Positions 36,868 through 46,110 of a DNA stretch of 64,000 nt are shown here, piece after piece. Made by a program: the position numbers and the translations under genes. The notes beneath the pieces were generated by a model. The model was not told where the DNA came from. It searched no databases and saw only the letters and a list, made by a program, of their open reading frames with translations. Position 1 is the first letter of the stretch. Every line of letters begins with the position of its first letter. Origin of the DNA: Maribacter aestuarii (GTDB lineage: Bacteria > Bacteroidota > Bacteroidia > Flavobacteriales > Flavobacteriaceae); assembly GCF_027474845.2 (NCBI RefSeq), contig NZ_CP107031.2, forward strand, positions 3,611,001 through 3,675,000, given 5' to 3'.

Positions 36868-38379
36868 TTGAGCCTAGAAAAAGAAATTACAGAAAAGACA
36901 TTATACGATTATCAGGAGGAAGACCTTAAGGCCATATTTAAATACCTGAAGGAAAATCCGGATAGCTCCAATCTTCTTTATCAACTGCCTACGGGTGGGG
37001 GTAAGACCGTCGTTTTTTCTGAAATCGCACGTAGGTATATCGAAAAGACCAACAAAAAGGTCGTTGTGCTCACCCATCGTATTGAACTAAGTCTTCAAAC
37101 TTCGAAAATGCTCCACGGTTTTGGGGTAAATAATAAAATCATCAATAGCGATGTAAAAGAGCTCATCGATCAAGATGAGTTCATGTGTTTTGTGGCGATG
37201 GTAGAGACCTTGAACAATAGGCTGCAAGAAGAGAAGGTAGAAATTTCGAATATTGGGCTTGTAATTATCGATGAGGCACATTACAACTCTTTCCGCAAAC
37301 TGTTCAAATATTTTGAGGATGCCGTAATTTTGGGAGTTACCGCGACCCCCTTAAGTTCCAACATCAAACTCCCGATGAAGGACAACTATAAAAAGCTAAT
37401 TATAGGGGAATCCATCGCATCGCTCATTGAAAAAAAGTTCCTGGCCAAGGCCAACATGTACAATTATGATGTAAGCCTGCAATCCCTGAAATTGGGTATT
37501 AGTGGCGATTACACCGTAAAGTCTTCCGACGAGCTCTATGGGAATCATAGCATGTTGGGTAAGCTACTCAATGCTTATACGGAAATTGCCCAGGGCACCA
37601 AAACGTTGATTTTCAACAACGGTATCAACACCTCCAGGTACGTGTATGAGACCTTTAAAAAGGCCGGATATAATATCCGTCACTTGGACAATAAGAATAC
37701 GGCTTCGGAACGAAAAGAGATTCTGGAATGGTTCTCCAATACGCCAGATGCCATTCTCACCTCGGTAAGTATTTTGACCACGGGTTTTGACGAACCATCT
37801 GTGGAGACCATCATATTGAATCGCGCTACGCGTTCGTTAACACTCTACTTCCAAATGATCGGTCGTGGTTCGCGCTACTTGCCGAACAAGGAAGAATTTA
37901 CCGTGGTGGATATGGGGAACAACATTGCCCGTTTCGGTATGTGGGAAGCCCCGGTGGACTGGCAAGAAATTTTTCACTTTCCGGATTTTTACTTGGAGAA
38001 TATTAAGAACGACGAAGAGATTGAACGGGAATTCGTTTATGAAATGCCACAAGAGCTACGGGATGAATTCTCAAAATCGGAAAATATAGAGTTCGATATC
38101 AAGGCGGAATATAAAAAGAGTTTTGCCAATGGCGAGAAATCGAAATTAGTACTGGAAAAAAGCATTGAGCAGCATGCCCAAATTTGTGTGGAGAATGCCG
38201 AGGATGTGTTTGATGCCCGGATACTAGCCAAAAAATTAAAGGAAGAGATTTCCTATCGGGTGCGTCAATATTCCTATTGCATCATGAACAATACGAAGAA
38301 CTACAAAGAGTGGTTGGAAGAGGATTATGAGCGAAAACTGCGTTCCAAAATCTCCAAAAAGTTCGCTGCTCGGATGTAG
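36868..38379 (+). CDS. DEAD/DEAH-box superfamily-2 helicase
   Basis: A 503-residue ATPase with start codon TTG (no in-frame ATG upstream of the Q-motif-like YDYQEEDL). Motif I is PTGGGKT (~43-49), motif Ia VVLTHRIELS, motif II DEAH, motif III TATP, and motif VI QMIGRGSR. The C-terminal ~120 residues are specific and rich in charged helices. It fits the group of SF2 helicases related to the type III restriction/RadD-like family. It is not flanked by methylase or nuclease genes, so a restriction role is not indicated. RNA or DNA repair work is possible. Confidence 0.88.
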   Translation: MSLEKEITEKTLYDYQEEDLKAIFKYLKENPDSSNLLYQLPTGGGKTVVFSEIARRYIEKTNKKVVVLTHRIELSLQTSKMLHGFGVNNKIINSDVKELIDQDEFMCFVAMVETLNNRLQEEKVEISNIGLVIIDEAHYNSFRKLFKYFEDAVILGVTATPLSSNIKLPMKDNYKKLIIGESIASLIEKKFLAKANMYNYDVSLQSLKLGISGDYTVKSSDELYGNHSMLGKLLNAYTEIAQGTKTLIFNNGINTSRYVYETFKKAGYNIRHLDNKNTASERKEILEWFSNTPDAILTSVSILTTGFDEPSVETIILNRATRSLTLYFQMIGRGSRYLPNKEEFTVVDMGNNIARFGMWEAPVDWQEIFHFPDFYLENIKNDEEIEREFVYEMPQELRDEFSKSENIEFDIKAEYKKSFANGEKSKLVLEKSIEQHAQICVENAEDVFDARILAKKLKEEISYRVRQYSYCIMNNTKNYKEWLEEDYERKLRSKISKKFAARM

Positions 38380-38419
38380 TTTTGTTTTCAAAAGACGATT
38401 TTAGCTTTTAGAAAAATTA

Positions 38420-39655
38420 ATGGACCTCAAGAAACTCCTTGTCATCGGTTACCACTGGCCAGAACCGACTTCCACGGCCGCAGGGGTGCATATGATGCAG
38501 TTGTTGGACATTTTTTTGGAAGAGAATTATCATATCACCTTTGCTTCTACAGCCGCCGTTTCGGAACATTCAGCCAATCTTCAGGAATTAGGTATTGAAA
38601 CACAATCTATTGAACTTAACAGCGAGACATTCGATGAATTTATAACAACACTAAACCCAGGTATGGTCCTTTTTGACCGATTCCTGGCCGAAGAACAGTT
38701 CGGTTGGCGGGTGGCAGAACAGTGTCCGAATTCGCTCCGGATGCTAGATACCGAGGACCTGCATTCCCTTCGTCATGTCCGAGAGGAACTTTTAAAAGAA
38801 GGTAAACCTTTCACAGTTGATGCCTGGCTACAAAACGACAAAACCAAACGGGAAATAGCCAGCATTTACCGTTGCGACTTGTCGTTGATCATTTCAACTT
38901 ATGAAATGGAATTGTTAACCGAGATGATTAAAATGGATGAAAGTCTCGTGTTACATCTTCCTTTCTTACTAGACGAGATTCAGGATACCAAACAACTTCC
39001 TTCTTTTGAAGATCGAAGGGATTTTATCTTTATCGGGGGTGGGAAGCACAGTCCGAATATTGATGCCATCAAATGGCTGAAAACTGCTATTTGGCCTAGA
39101 ATAAAATCCCAAATACCAGAGGCAAAGCTACAGGTTTACGGAGCCTATTTACCACAGCAGGTACTAGAACTACATAACGTAAAGGAAGGATTTTTGATAC
39201 GGGGTAGGGCGGAAGCGGTGGATGATGTAATGCAATCCGTGAAGGTGTGTTTGGCACCGCTGCGCTTTGGTGCAGGAATTAAAGGCAAATTGATCAACGC
39301 TATGCAAAATGGCACCCCCAGCGTTACAACGGACGTAGGGGCGGAGGGCATGCACGGAGATTTACCTTGGTGCGGTAGTGTTGCGAAGAATGCGGAAGAC
39401 TTTGCAAAAGCTTCTATAGTGTTATATACCAATAAGTCGGATTGGCAAATAGCGCAAGAGCAGGGATTTGAAATTATCAATACGCTTTATTCCAAGCCCG
39501 ATTTAAAAACAAGATTTCTGTCTAAGCTAGAAGTGTTGAACAATAATCTCAAACAACACAGAACTCAAAATTTTATAGGCGCTTTACTTCAGCAGCAAGA
39601 GTTTGCCAGTACCAAATACATGGGAAAGTGGATTGCCGAAAAAAACAAAAAGTAA
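38420..39655 (+). CDS. Glycosyltransferase (GT-B, family 1/4 type)
   Basis: A 411-residue soluble protein with two Rossmann-like halves. The N-terminal half opens LLVIGYHWPEPTSTAAGVHMM, and the C-terminal half has FIGGGKHSPNIDAIKWL and VCLAPLRFGAGIKGKLINAMQNGTPSV, the usual nucleotide-sugar motif of GT4 enzymes with the E replaced by K or A. It lies 41 nt after the helicase gene. Donor and acceptor are unknown. It is not linked to other polysaccharide genes here. Confidence 0.82.
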   Translation: MDLKKLLVIGYHWPEPTSTAAGVHMMQLLDIFLEENYHITFASTAAVSEHSANLQELGIETQSIELNSETFDEFITTLNPGMVLFDRFLAEEQFGWRVAEQCPNSLRMLDTEDLHSLRHVREELLKEGKPFTVDAWLQNDKTKREIASIYRCDLSLIISTYEMELLTEMIKMDESLVLHLPFLLDEIQDTKQLPSFEDRRDFIFIGGGKHSPNIDAIKWLKTAIWPRIKSQIPEAKLQVYGAYLPQQVLELHNVKEGFLIRGRAEAVDDVMQSVKVCLAPLRFGAGIKGKLINAMQNGTPSVTTDVGAEGMHGDLPWCGSVAKNAEDFAKASIVLYTNKSDWQIAQEQGFEIINTLYSKPDLKTRFLSKLEVLNNNLKQHRTQNFIGALLQQQEFASTKYMGKWIAEKNKK

Positions 39656-39667
39656 ATCGAATCATTC

Positions 39668-40966
39668 TTATTTAATCACCAGTATCCTAGGATTAATAGG
39701 GTACAACCATTCTATACCACGCTCGGTAATGACGGCGTCGTCCTCCAAAGGAACGCGTAGCTTTTTGCCACCCCATTCCGGAACTTTGGTATAAGCGAAC
39801 AATTCTATGGAAATTAAGTTGGAAGGCTTTAGCTCATATCCCAATCGGACCGGATTAAAAAAGGCAATGGATGGACCAATACCGTGCCCCCAGTTTCCAA
39901 CGGAGTGACAGCCGATAATGACATCGGTTTTATCCAAATCCGTGTATTTATTAAAGCCTTCCATTTTATTGAACCCGGCTTCGGTCAATGCCGCATAAAC
40001 GGCATCCTCCGCTTTTTGTGCCGTAACGCCCGGTTTTATCGTTTTTTTGATGATATCCCTGACTTTCACCCCTTGCTCAAAGGCATTTTTTATACCTACC
40101 GGCACTTCGGTTTCCCCTTCTTTCAATACATAGGCCATTCGCTTCATGTCCGTAAACATGTTCATAAGCCCAACGCCCCAATCCAGCATAAGAACATCAC
40201 CACGTTGGATGATACGGTCGGTGGAAGTGGCGATGACCCCATCGGGACCGGTAACATATACGGAAGGCATTCCAAAAGAGGAGCCCAAATTGTTTTTAAA
40301 CTGTTGTTCTTTCATAAACCAGGCCACGTCCTCTAAGGTGGTGACCCCTGGAGTGATGACATCGTTGGCAAAAGCTTTTTCCGCAATGGTATAGGACAGT
40401 TCACCCGCCTCGCCGTAAATCGCGATTTCACTCGCCACACGTCTGGAACGGAAATCGGATACCAACTTTTCGGCGGAAACAAATCGCTTTGCATATTCCT
40501 CCCCCAGGATTTCGGTAAGCTCTAGATAGGCCGAATGTGTGAGTCCGTCCGCCCCTCCAAAATTTTTGGAAATATTGAGTCCTATGGTTTTGGGATTTCG
40601 TTTCTTAACAAATTCCTTCAACTCGTCCGCCGACCCAAAATAGTCATAGGTGTTACCCTCTTTCAAAAGATAGCCACCCACTCCTAGCGCTGCCCGTTCT
40701 ATACGTTCTCCCCCGGCATCGTAGAAAATGTAATAAGCATTGCTACCTACGTACCCTTCACCCATATCGGTATACAAGGGGTCCAGATTGCCCTCCCTGT
40801 TGGTCACGATCCACATATCAATATTGTTTTCTCGCATGGCAGTGGGCAATACCAAATCAAATTTATCCTGGCGCACTTGGTTCAGCTTCCGCCAACGACG
40901 CAAGGCTTCTTGTGTAAAAACATTCGTGCAAATTAGTAGAAGTAAAAAAAGCGGAATTCTTTTCAT
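39668..40966 (-). CDS. Secreted M24-family metallopeptidase (Xaa-Pro aminopeptidase type)
   Basis: A 432-residue protein with a signal peptide (IPLFLLLLICTNVFTQ). The pita-bread metal ligands are all visible: Asp in MLDWG, Asp in MFTDMKR, His in GNWGHGIG, Glu in SIELFAY and Glu in PLEDDAV. It would cleave residues preceding proline from peptides, in the periplasm. The N-terminal creatinase-like domain covers ~30-180. It converges with the glycosyltransferase gene. Confidence 0.88.
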   Translation of the reverse strand: MKRIPLFLLLLICTNVFTQEALRRWRKLNQVRQDKFDLVLPTAMRENNIDMWIVTNREGNLDPLYTDMGEGYVGSNAYYIFYDAGGERIERAALGVGGYLLKEGNTYDYFGSADELKEFVKKRNPKTIGLNISKNFGGADGLTHSAYLELTEILGEEYAKRFVSAEKLVSDFRSRRVASEIAIYGEAGELSYTIAEKAFANDVITPGVTTLEDVAWFMKEQQFKNNLGSSFGMPSVYVTGPDGVIATSTDRIIQRGDVLMLDWGVGLMNMFTDMKRMAYVLKEGETEVPVGIKNAFEQGVKVRDIIKKTIKPGVTAQKAEDAVYAALTEAGFNKMEGFNKYTDLDKTDVIIGCHSVGNWGHGIGPSIAFFNPVRLGYELKPSNLISIELFAYTKVPEWGGKKLRVPLEDDAVITERGIEWLYPINPRILVIK

Positions 40967-41012
40967 AAAAACGGATTCTGATTCAAATTAAAAATAACAA
41001 TAAAATGTAGCC

Positions 41013-42719
41013 CTATTCCAACACTTGTTCCAATTCTGCAAGAGTCTCTTTAAGTGCATCGTACGGTATATCCTGCACGGCTCGCCCTTGGTCTATGGCC
41101 ATGCTCGCAATTACTCCGGAACTTTGACCAAGAACCATAAAGACCGGTTCCATCCGAATGGACCCAAATGCAATATGTGATGCGCTCAAGCAGACAGGAA
41201 CGACTAAATTGGAACATTCTATTTTTTTGGGAACTATAGAGCGGTAACTAATGGGAAAGGGAGCTTTGACATGGGCCTCTACATTTCCCTCGTTGGCTAC
41301 GTAGCCTTCGGAAGTTACGTATCGCTTTATATGATGGGAATCCATGCCGTAGGCCGCCATACCTATGGGGTCATTGACTACGTCAATTCGTTCGCAGTTT
41401 TTTTGGGTCATGACATAATCACCTATCATACGGCGCGCTTCCCGTATGTACAATTGTTGTTGCCAGCCATCTTCACGTTCGTATTCATCTTTGCAAGTAC
41501 CCCATTGGGACACCCTGTCCCTTACTTTTTTCGGAATTCGTGGATGATAGGCCAATGTCCACATTAAACCCTGTTGGTAGTCCCGATGCCGAGCTATAAT
41601 TTTCTCACGCTCCTCATAGGAAGCCTCAGGATAGTCCCAATTTTGTCCAATAAAATCGGTTGAAAAACCTTTTTGGTTGTTGGTATCCGTTTTTCTGTTC
41701 GGCATGGCCGCATTGATCCAAGGAAGTATAGGGTCGCCATACGAATACATTTCTTCTATAGGCCCGTTGGCGGCTTCATAATTACGGAATAGCAGTTCAT
41801 AGTCCAATTCATTATAATTTTCGGGCTTCGTAAACGGAATTCGATTATCAGGATGGTTGGTTAGGGTCATGCGGAAACAGAACGCCTGTATGCCTTCATC
41901 GGCTTGCCCATCTAAACCAGGGCCACCTGGATTGATAAAAGGCAAGAGTCCGCTCAAGGAATCACCTTTGACAACGTAGGGATCAACACCGTCTACAAAA
42001 TTATGGTACACGCTGTTGTTGGAAACAGTTCCGCTTAGGGTTGTGGCAAATTTGTTGGCCTGAATGCCATTTAAGGTTTCTCCGTACTGGGAATTGGATT
42101 CTCGGCCTACCGTATAGGATATTCCTGCGGCGGCCATTAGGTCGCCCTCATAGGTGGCATCTATAAAAACGGTTCCCAAGTAGGTATCCGCAGATTTTGC
42201 GGTGATTGACGTAATGGTATTAGCAACTTTTGATACGCCTGTTTCGCGATTAAGTTTTTGGTTATAGACTATTTTAATATCGAGGTCTTTTAGCATTTCA
42301 TTGTACACTTCCAAAGCGGCCGAAGGCTCAAAAGTCCACATGGCATCCTCATCTTTACCGGATTGTGTTTGTCCGCCGTCCTTATATTCCGAACTGCGTT
42401 GCCAGACCCAATTGGTGGAATCATTATAATGCGACTTAATACTCCTATAAAACTCCCGGGCCAGTCCTCCGATGACCTGTTTGTTGCCAATATCCGTCTG
42501 GCCTAAACCACCCGTGGTTAATCCTCCCAATCTGTTTGTGGGTTCCAGTATTATGACCGATTTCCCAAGCCGAGCAGCTTGTATCGCGGCAGTTATGCCA
42601 GCAGAAGTTCCTCCGTATATAATAACATCAGCCGAAACTGAACGGTCTTTGGTGCTACAACCACTACTTAAAAGCAGTAGTAGTGCAAACAAAGGAAGTA
42701 CTGTTAAAAATCTAAGCAT
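41013..42719 (-). CDS. FAD-dependent oxidoreductase (lipoprotein)
   Basis: A 568-residue protein with a lipoprotein signal (LLLLLSSGC). The FAD-binding start is [21 protein letters not shown] followed by [17 protein letters not shown], the signature of the FAD-dependent oxidoreductase family PF12831. The Y..HPRIPK region and a [15 protein letters not shown] stretch are typical of its members, often found in polysaccharide-use loci. The substrate is not known. A 17-bp sequence 27 nt upstream is shared with the SGNH hydrolase gene. Confidence 0.82.
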   Translation of the reverse strand: MLRFLTVLPLFALLLLLSSGCSTKDRSVSADVIIYGGTSAGITAAIQAARLGKSVIILEPTNRLGGLTTGGLGQTDIGNKQVIGGLAREFYRSIKSHYNDSTNWVWQRSSEYKDGGQTQSGKDEDAMWTFEPSAALEVYNEMLKDLDIKIVYNQKLNRETGVSKVANTITSITAKSADTYLGTVFIDATYEGDLMAAAGISYTVGRESNSQYGETLNGIQANKFATTLSGTVSNNSVYHNFVDGVDPYVVKGDSLSGLLPFINPGGPGLDGQADEGIQAFCFRMTLTNHPDNRIPFTKPENYNELDYELLFRNYEAANGPIEEMYSYGDPILPWINAAMPNRKTDTNNQKGFSTDFIGQNWDYPEASYEEREKIIARHRDYQQGLMWTLAYHPRIPKKVRDRVSQWGTCKDEYEREDGWQQQLYIREARRMIGDYVMTQKNCERIDVVNDPIGMAAYGMDSHHIKRYVTSEGYVANEGNVEAHVKAPFPISYRSIVPKKIECSNLVVPVCLSASHIAFGSIRMEPVFMVLGQSSGVIASMAIDQGRAVQDIPYDALKETLAELEQVLE

Positions 42720-42745
42720 GTTTTATTGATATTTGATAAGCTGTT

Positions 42746-42762
42746 GGACTAAAAATAGGGAA
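42746..42762 (-). promoter_or_regulatory. Shared 17-bp upstream element, copy 1
   Basis: On the minus strand this reads TTCCCTATTTTTAGTCC, 26 nt upstream of the FAD oxidoreductase ATG. An identical 17-mer lies upstream of the SGNH hydrolase gene (44862-44878). The core TATTTTTA resembles the -7 box TAnnTTTG. Confidence 0.5.
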
Positions 42763-42859
42763 TTAAAGGCATGTGCACCGCTACTTTAGAATTTAATAAG
42801 CAGACAAATGCTAGTAGCTTGAATCACAATAAGTTGTCAATTTTTTATATCTTAGAAGT

Positions 42860-43009
42860 ATGGACTTGCCAAACGAAGTTTTATATATAATGGTTCCCGT
42901 TATTTTACTTGCTGGAGCGATAGCTTTAGTCGGTTATTTAACTAAAAGCAGTAGGAATTTTAGAAGCAGCAGAAATAGACGGGCGAGGCGACAACATCAC
43001 GATCTTTAA
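42860..43009 (+). CDS. Small single-helix membrane protein
   Basis: A 49-residue open frame. Residues ~9-27 (YIMVPVILLAGAIALVGYL) make one membrane helix, and the C-terminus is very rich in arginine and serine (RNFRSSRNRRARRQHH), as for a small inner-membrane protein with a positive cytoplasmic tail. It lies between divergent and convergent genes, with stop 20 nt before the next stop on the other strand. The composition supports a real gene. Its function is unknown. Confidence 0.5.
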   Translation: MDLPNEVLYIMVPVILLAGAIALVGYLTKSSRNFRSSRNRRARRQHHDL

Positions 43010-43028
43010 TTTTTCCATGGGGCAGGTT

Positions 43029-43598
43029 TTAGGGTTGCTTGGCATTTTCGCTATGCTGATATAATGCTATGGCTTTCACGTAATTTAAAGCACCCTCCAT
43101 GGTCAGGTCATTAACAAAGTCATCCATTTCCGGATGGTTCTTCGCCACCCAATTCACCAAAGAATTTACTTGTTTCTGCCATAGCACCCAATCGGCATCG
43201 GGACAATCCAATTCGTCAATTTTAAAGATTTTTCCCGATTCCAAATGAAACCGATAGTTACAGGTCAGAGGGTTATTCTTTAAAAATGCCAATTTTGAGG
43301 AACGTACGGTTACTGTGGCAACAGGGTACTTTCCCTTCGTATCTATCGCAATCAATTCGTATTCGGGTTTAAAGATTGAATCCCATTTAAATTTCTCGTA
43401 GTAGCTCTTTCTGGAGAACTCCATGATATAGTCTCCCGCGGTGGTGACCAGACTGTCCGCAAGCGTTCGTTTTATTTTTTCGTAATCGGAGTTTTTAAAG
43501 CCTTCGTAATAGGTGGTAATTGGCTCCGTTGGGGTACTGCTCTTCTCGGTACAACTATAACTGAGTAGTAAGAGTAGTAATAGTGTAATTTTCTTCAT
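43029..43598 (-). CDS. Hypothetical lipoprotein
   Basis: A 189-residue lipoprotein: ITLLLLLLLSYSC gives a lipobox. Residues ~25-125 have the pattern of an NTF2-like domain (YYEGFKNSDYEKIKRTLADSLVTT, ELIAIDTKGKYPVATVTV), and the C-terminal part is helical (KQVNSLVNWVAKNHPEMDDFV). No catalytic residue can be named. It lies alone between the small membrane gene and the SGNH hydrolase gene, 145 nt beyond the latter's stop. Confidence 0.65.
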   Translation of the reverse strand: MKKITLLLLLLLSYSCTEKSSTPTEPITTYYEGFKNSDYEKIKRTLADSLVTTAGDYIMEFSRKSYYEKFKWDSIFKPEYELIAIDTKGKYPVATVTVRSSKLAFLKNNPLTCNYRFHLESGKIFKIDELDCPDADWVLWQKQVNSLVNWVAKNHPEMDDFVNDLTMEGALNYVKAIALYQHSENAKQP

Positions 43599-43742
43599 CT
43601 ATTTTAGGTTGATTTGAATAGGTGCTGCAACTCATGTAATGGGCAACAAATTACACTATTTCTTTAAAAGTGTGTGGCTTGCTGTTTTGAATAATCACTT
43701 GTTAGAGACGATTACCAACTAAGTGAACTATAATAATGTTTT

Positions 43743-44843
43743 TCAATCTTCAGTTGTAGTAATAAGGCCAAATTCCTTGAACTTTGCCATTAGAAAATCG
43801 GCGTACCTCATGAATCCCAAGTCAGTAAAATGAACGCCATCAACCGATCCTTCATGGTCGTCACCCGTAGCATTATTACTATCTATATAAAAAATATGCT
43901 CAAATCCACCATCCATCATTTTTGTGTATTCCGTTTTTAGGGACGTATTTCGATCCTTAACCATATTGCTCCAGTGTTTACTTAGGGCGGACTGTTCATA
44001 TTTGAAATTTTCGACAAAAACAATGGCCGTTTCAGGATGCTTCTCCCTAATTGTTTTTACTAGTGGTATGGCCCTATCCGTAATTTGTTCGGGATTCATG
44101 TTAGGCAAGCATTCAATCACATAGAAAGCAGGGTTCAATTCCGATATCAATTCATTTATGGGTTGCTCCATCCTGCCATTGCCACTAAAGCCATAGTTGA
44201 TACAGTCCATATTTAATTTTCTGGAAATAATATTGGTATGTGCCATACCAGGGCGAGATGCGCAACCCCCTTGTGTTATGCTGGTTCCGTAAAACACTAT
44301 TGAGGAATCGTTGTTCTTGGTCGGTTTTTTAATCACGCTATTCCGATCGATACCCACTTCAAGATGAACAACGCCATCGTAAAGAGGTAAATACATTTTA
44401 TATTCCCGCATTTCATCGGTCATGGTGTTTATGAGCATAGATTCATTATCCATATCCGTTGGGCGAGCGGTATTTAGGTATTGCCAATTCCCATTATTTT
44501 TAAAGTAAAGATCAAGCCCCTTAATTCCGGTTTCGGCCATGTGATTCATGGTATTGTTATTTAAAAGTGTCCACTTTACACTAATACTTGTTGAATTGGA
44601 AAAAAACCGAATGGACATTCCTGCCGAAGCCTTGGACAAGTCCCACACCGGTTTTCGAACAATATCTTTGAGGGATACCGGTAACCTGTCATAGCGGTTT
44701 TCTTTTAACGAATCGGCAATTGCAGTGCCTTCCAATAGAAAATAATCCTTGCCGAAATAAGTGGTTGTTTCTAGTTCTTGTGAAATTCCCCAGACCGGAA
44801 TACTCATGAAAACGAATAATAAAAAGTAGTAATAATTGTGCAT
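43743..44843 (-). CDS. Secreted SGNH/GDSL hydrolase
   Basis: A 366-residue protein with a signal peptide (YYFLLFVFMSIPVWGISQ). An N-terminal carbohydrate-binding-like domain (~25-180) precedes an SGNH domain: block I FYGTSITQGG (Ser), block II in NYGFSGNGRM, block III in NMNPEQ and block V DGVHFTD (Asp, His). This layout fits the SGNH proteins often found in Bacteroidota polysaccharide loci as acetyl- or methyl-esterases. The substrate is not known. The upstream 17-mer is shared with the FAD oxidoreductase gene. Confidence 0.85.
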   Translation of the reverse strand: MHNYYYFLLFVFMSIPVWGISQELETTTYFGKDYFLLEGTAIADSLKENRYDRLPVSLKDIVRKPVWDLSKASAGMSIRFFSNSTSISVKWTLLNNNTMNHMAETGIKGLDLYFKNNGNWQYLNTARPTDMDNESMLINTMTDEMREYKMYLPLYDGVVHLEVGIDRNSVIKKPTKNNDSSIVFYGTSITQGGCASRPGMAHTNIISRKLNMDCINYGFSGNGRMEQPINELISELNPAFYVIECLPNMNPEQITDRAIPLVKTIREKHPETAIVFVENFKYEQSALSKHWSNMVKDRNTSLKTEYTKMMDGGFEHIFYIDSNNATGDDHEGSVDGVHFTDLGFMRYADFLMAKFKEFGLITTTED

Positions 44844-44861
44844 TTTAGAAAGTTAGAAATG

Positions 44862-44878
44862 GGACTAAAAATAGGGAA
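44862..44878 (-). promoter_or_regulatory. Shared 17-bp upstream element, copy 2
   Basis: It is identical to 42746-42762 and lies 18 nt upstream of the SGNH hydrolase ATG. The core TATTTTTA may be the -7 box, which suggests that both genes use the same regulator or promoter class. Confidence 0.5.
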
Positions 44879-45019
44879 TAAAATAGATAGGTATTCCTGC
44901 AAACTGTGCCTAAAAAGAGAAAAGCGAAAAGAAACGTAATGACCAATAGCTTCAAATATCTTACTTGGGCTCAGGCCTATGGGTCACCTAAGTGTGCTAT
45001 CCGAGCCCCGTATTATTTT

Positions 45020-45427
45020 TTATAAATCTTTATAGGGTTCCAAGACCGAAGTTTTACCCGCCCCATAGCGCTCTATTCCTATAAAAAATAAAGCACCAGC
45101 GAAATATAAAAGAACATCAATGGTATCGGCGGTGTAGCGAACATTGAATTTGGGCAACAGCAACTCAAAATAAAGGGCGTATAACACGGTAAGTGTCAAG
45201 GCAAGAGTAATGGGGATTTGAAGACCGCGGTCACTTTTGAATTGCCGGACCAAATATTGACAAATCTTCAAGACGATGGGCATACAGAGTAAATCGTTCA
45301 AATAATTATTTACAAGCAGAGGTAAGTCTATAGCAGTTTGTTGCGCCACATAAACGAATATCGCTATCGTAACGAAAACCGGAAAATAAAAACGTTTGAG
45401 GTAGGTGAGGAGCATAGAATAAAGCAC
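45020..45427 (-). CDS. Hypothetical membrane protein
   Basis: A 135-residue protein with about three or four hydrophobic segments (FYFPVFVTIAIFVYVAQ, ITLALTLTVLYALYFELLL, VLLYFAGALFFIGIE). It begins immediately after the zinc-ribbon gene's reading frame (overlapping or 7 nt away, depending on the frameshift) and is probably co-transcribed with it. I do not recognise the family. Confidence 0.6.
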   Translation of the reverse strand: MLYSMLLTYLKRFYFPVFVTIAIFVYVAQQTAIDLPLLVNNYLNDLLCMPIVLKICQYLVRQFKSDRGLQIPITLALTLTVLYALYFELLLPKFNVRYTADTIDVLLYFAGALFFIGIERYGAGKTSVLEPYKDL

Positions 45428-45748
45428 TTATAGATTAAGCAGCAATATAACCGAACAGCAAAGCCAAAAAAGAGCCGATAGCGATGACAACGATCCAAAT
45501 GGAATAAAAGAAACGTGCGGTGTACTTGATAAAAGGGTTTTGATGGTCCTTGGAGTTTTCCAAAAAAATCGTGACTGCGCTTTTTTTTTGGGAGTGGCTG
45601 CTTCTAGTTGCTTTTTGGCCGCTTTTTCTTTCCTAGCCAGTTCCCGTTTTAAGGTCGTATTGATGATACTGCCGCAAGCGGGACAGTAATCTTGGTTTAA
45701 GGACATTTTACCGCAGTTGGGGCATTTTCTATAGGTTTTCTCCGCCAT
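45428..45748 (-). CDS. Zinc-ribbon membrane protein, probably frameshifted
   Basis: The N-terminal part is a zinc ribbon with two CxxC pairs (CPNCGKM and CPACGS) followed by a lysine-rich helix. The open frame runs on to 106 residues, but the tail is poor in sense. If one A is added to the A9 tract (T9 at 45581-45589), the frame continues SAVTIFLENSKDHQNPF and ends in a good membrane helix, IWIVVIAIGSFLALLFGYIAA, with a stop at 45435. This second version is a normal zinc-ribbon plus membrane-anchor protein. Function is unknown. Confidence 0.7.
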   Translation of the reverse strand: MAEKTYRKCPNCGKMSLNQDYCPACGSIINTTLKRELARKEKAAKKQLEAATPKKKAQSRFFWKTPRTIKTLLSSTPHVSFIPFGSLSSLSALFWLCCSVILLLNL

Positions 45749-46110
45749 AGGTTTGTTTTATCTCTAAATAATATAGCAAAAGGCATATTAACATATTACC
45801 CCGTTCACTGAGTTTATAAAAAATTTAACAAGTATTGGTTGGCTGAAAATTACGGACGGGGTTAGCCCAATTTAGAAAGTGATTTTTCTTTAAAAATTAA
45901 GGTTTTGTTATCGGTTGTGTATAAAAACCGTAAGGCGAAAAATGAGCGACTACCATTCTGTTGAGCACAAGCCGTATTTTTAAATTTTTCTTATTATCTT
46001 TTCATTGTCAATAAGCCAAATTTAAAAATTTGGCGACTTCGCAAATATGCCTGAACCTCGGGTTTTGCTACAATTGTCCTATTGTTTTTATTAGATGTTA
46101 GGCAAAGGTT
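45749..46110. other. Spacer: distal part of the cassette-like unit
   Basis: No gene is seen. It contains AGGTTTTGTTATCGG (45900-45914, also at 12101), a long partial palindrome around 46015-46035 (CAAATTTAAAAATTTGG), and TGTTAGGC (46096-46103) 7 nt beyond the stop of the membrane gene. It may carry the promoter for the zinc-ribbon gene near its left end. Confidence 0.45.

Noticed and set aside
36868..38379. Defence or restriction island around the SF2 helicase
   Set aside because: There are no methylase, specificity or nuclease genes nearby; the helicase stands between metabolic genes.
39884..40336. A 150-codon plus-strand frame
   Set aside because: It is antisense to the M24 peptidase gene; no recognisable protein features.
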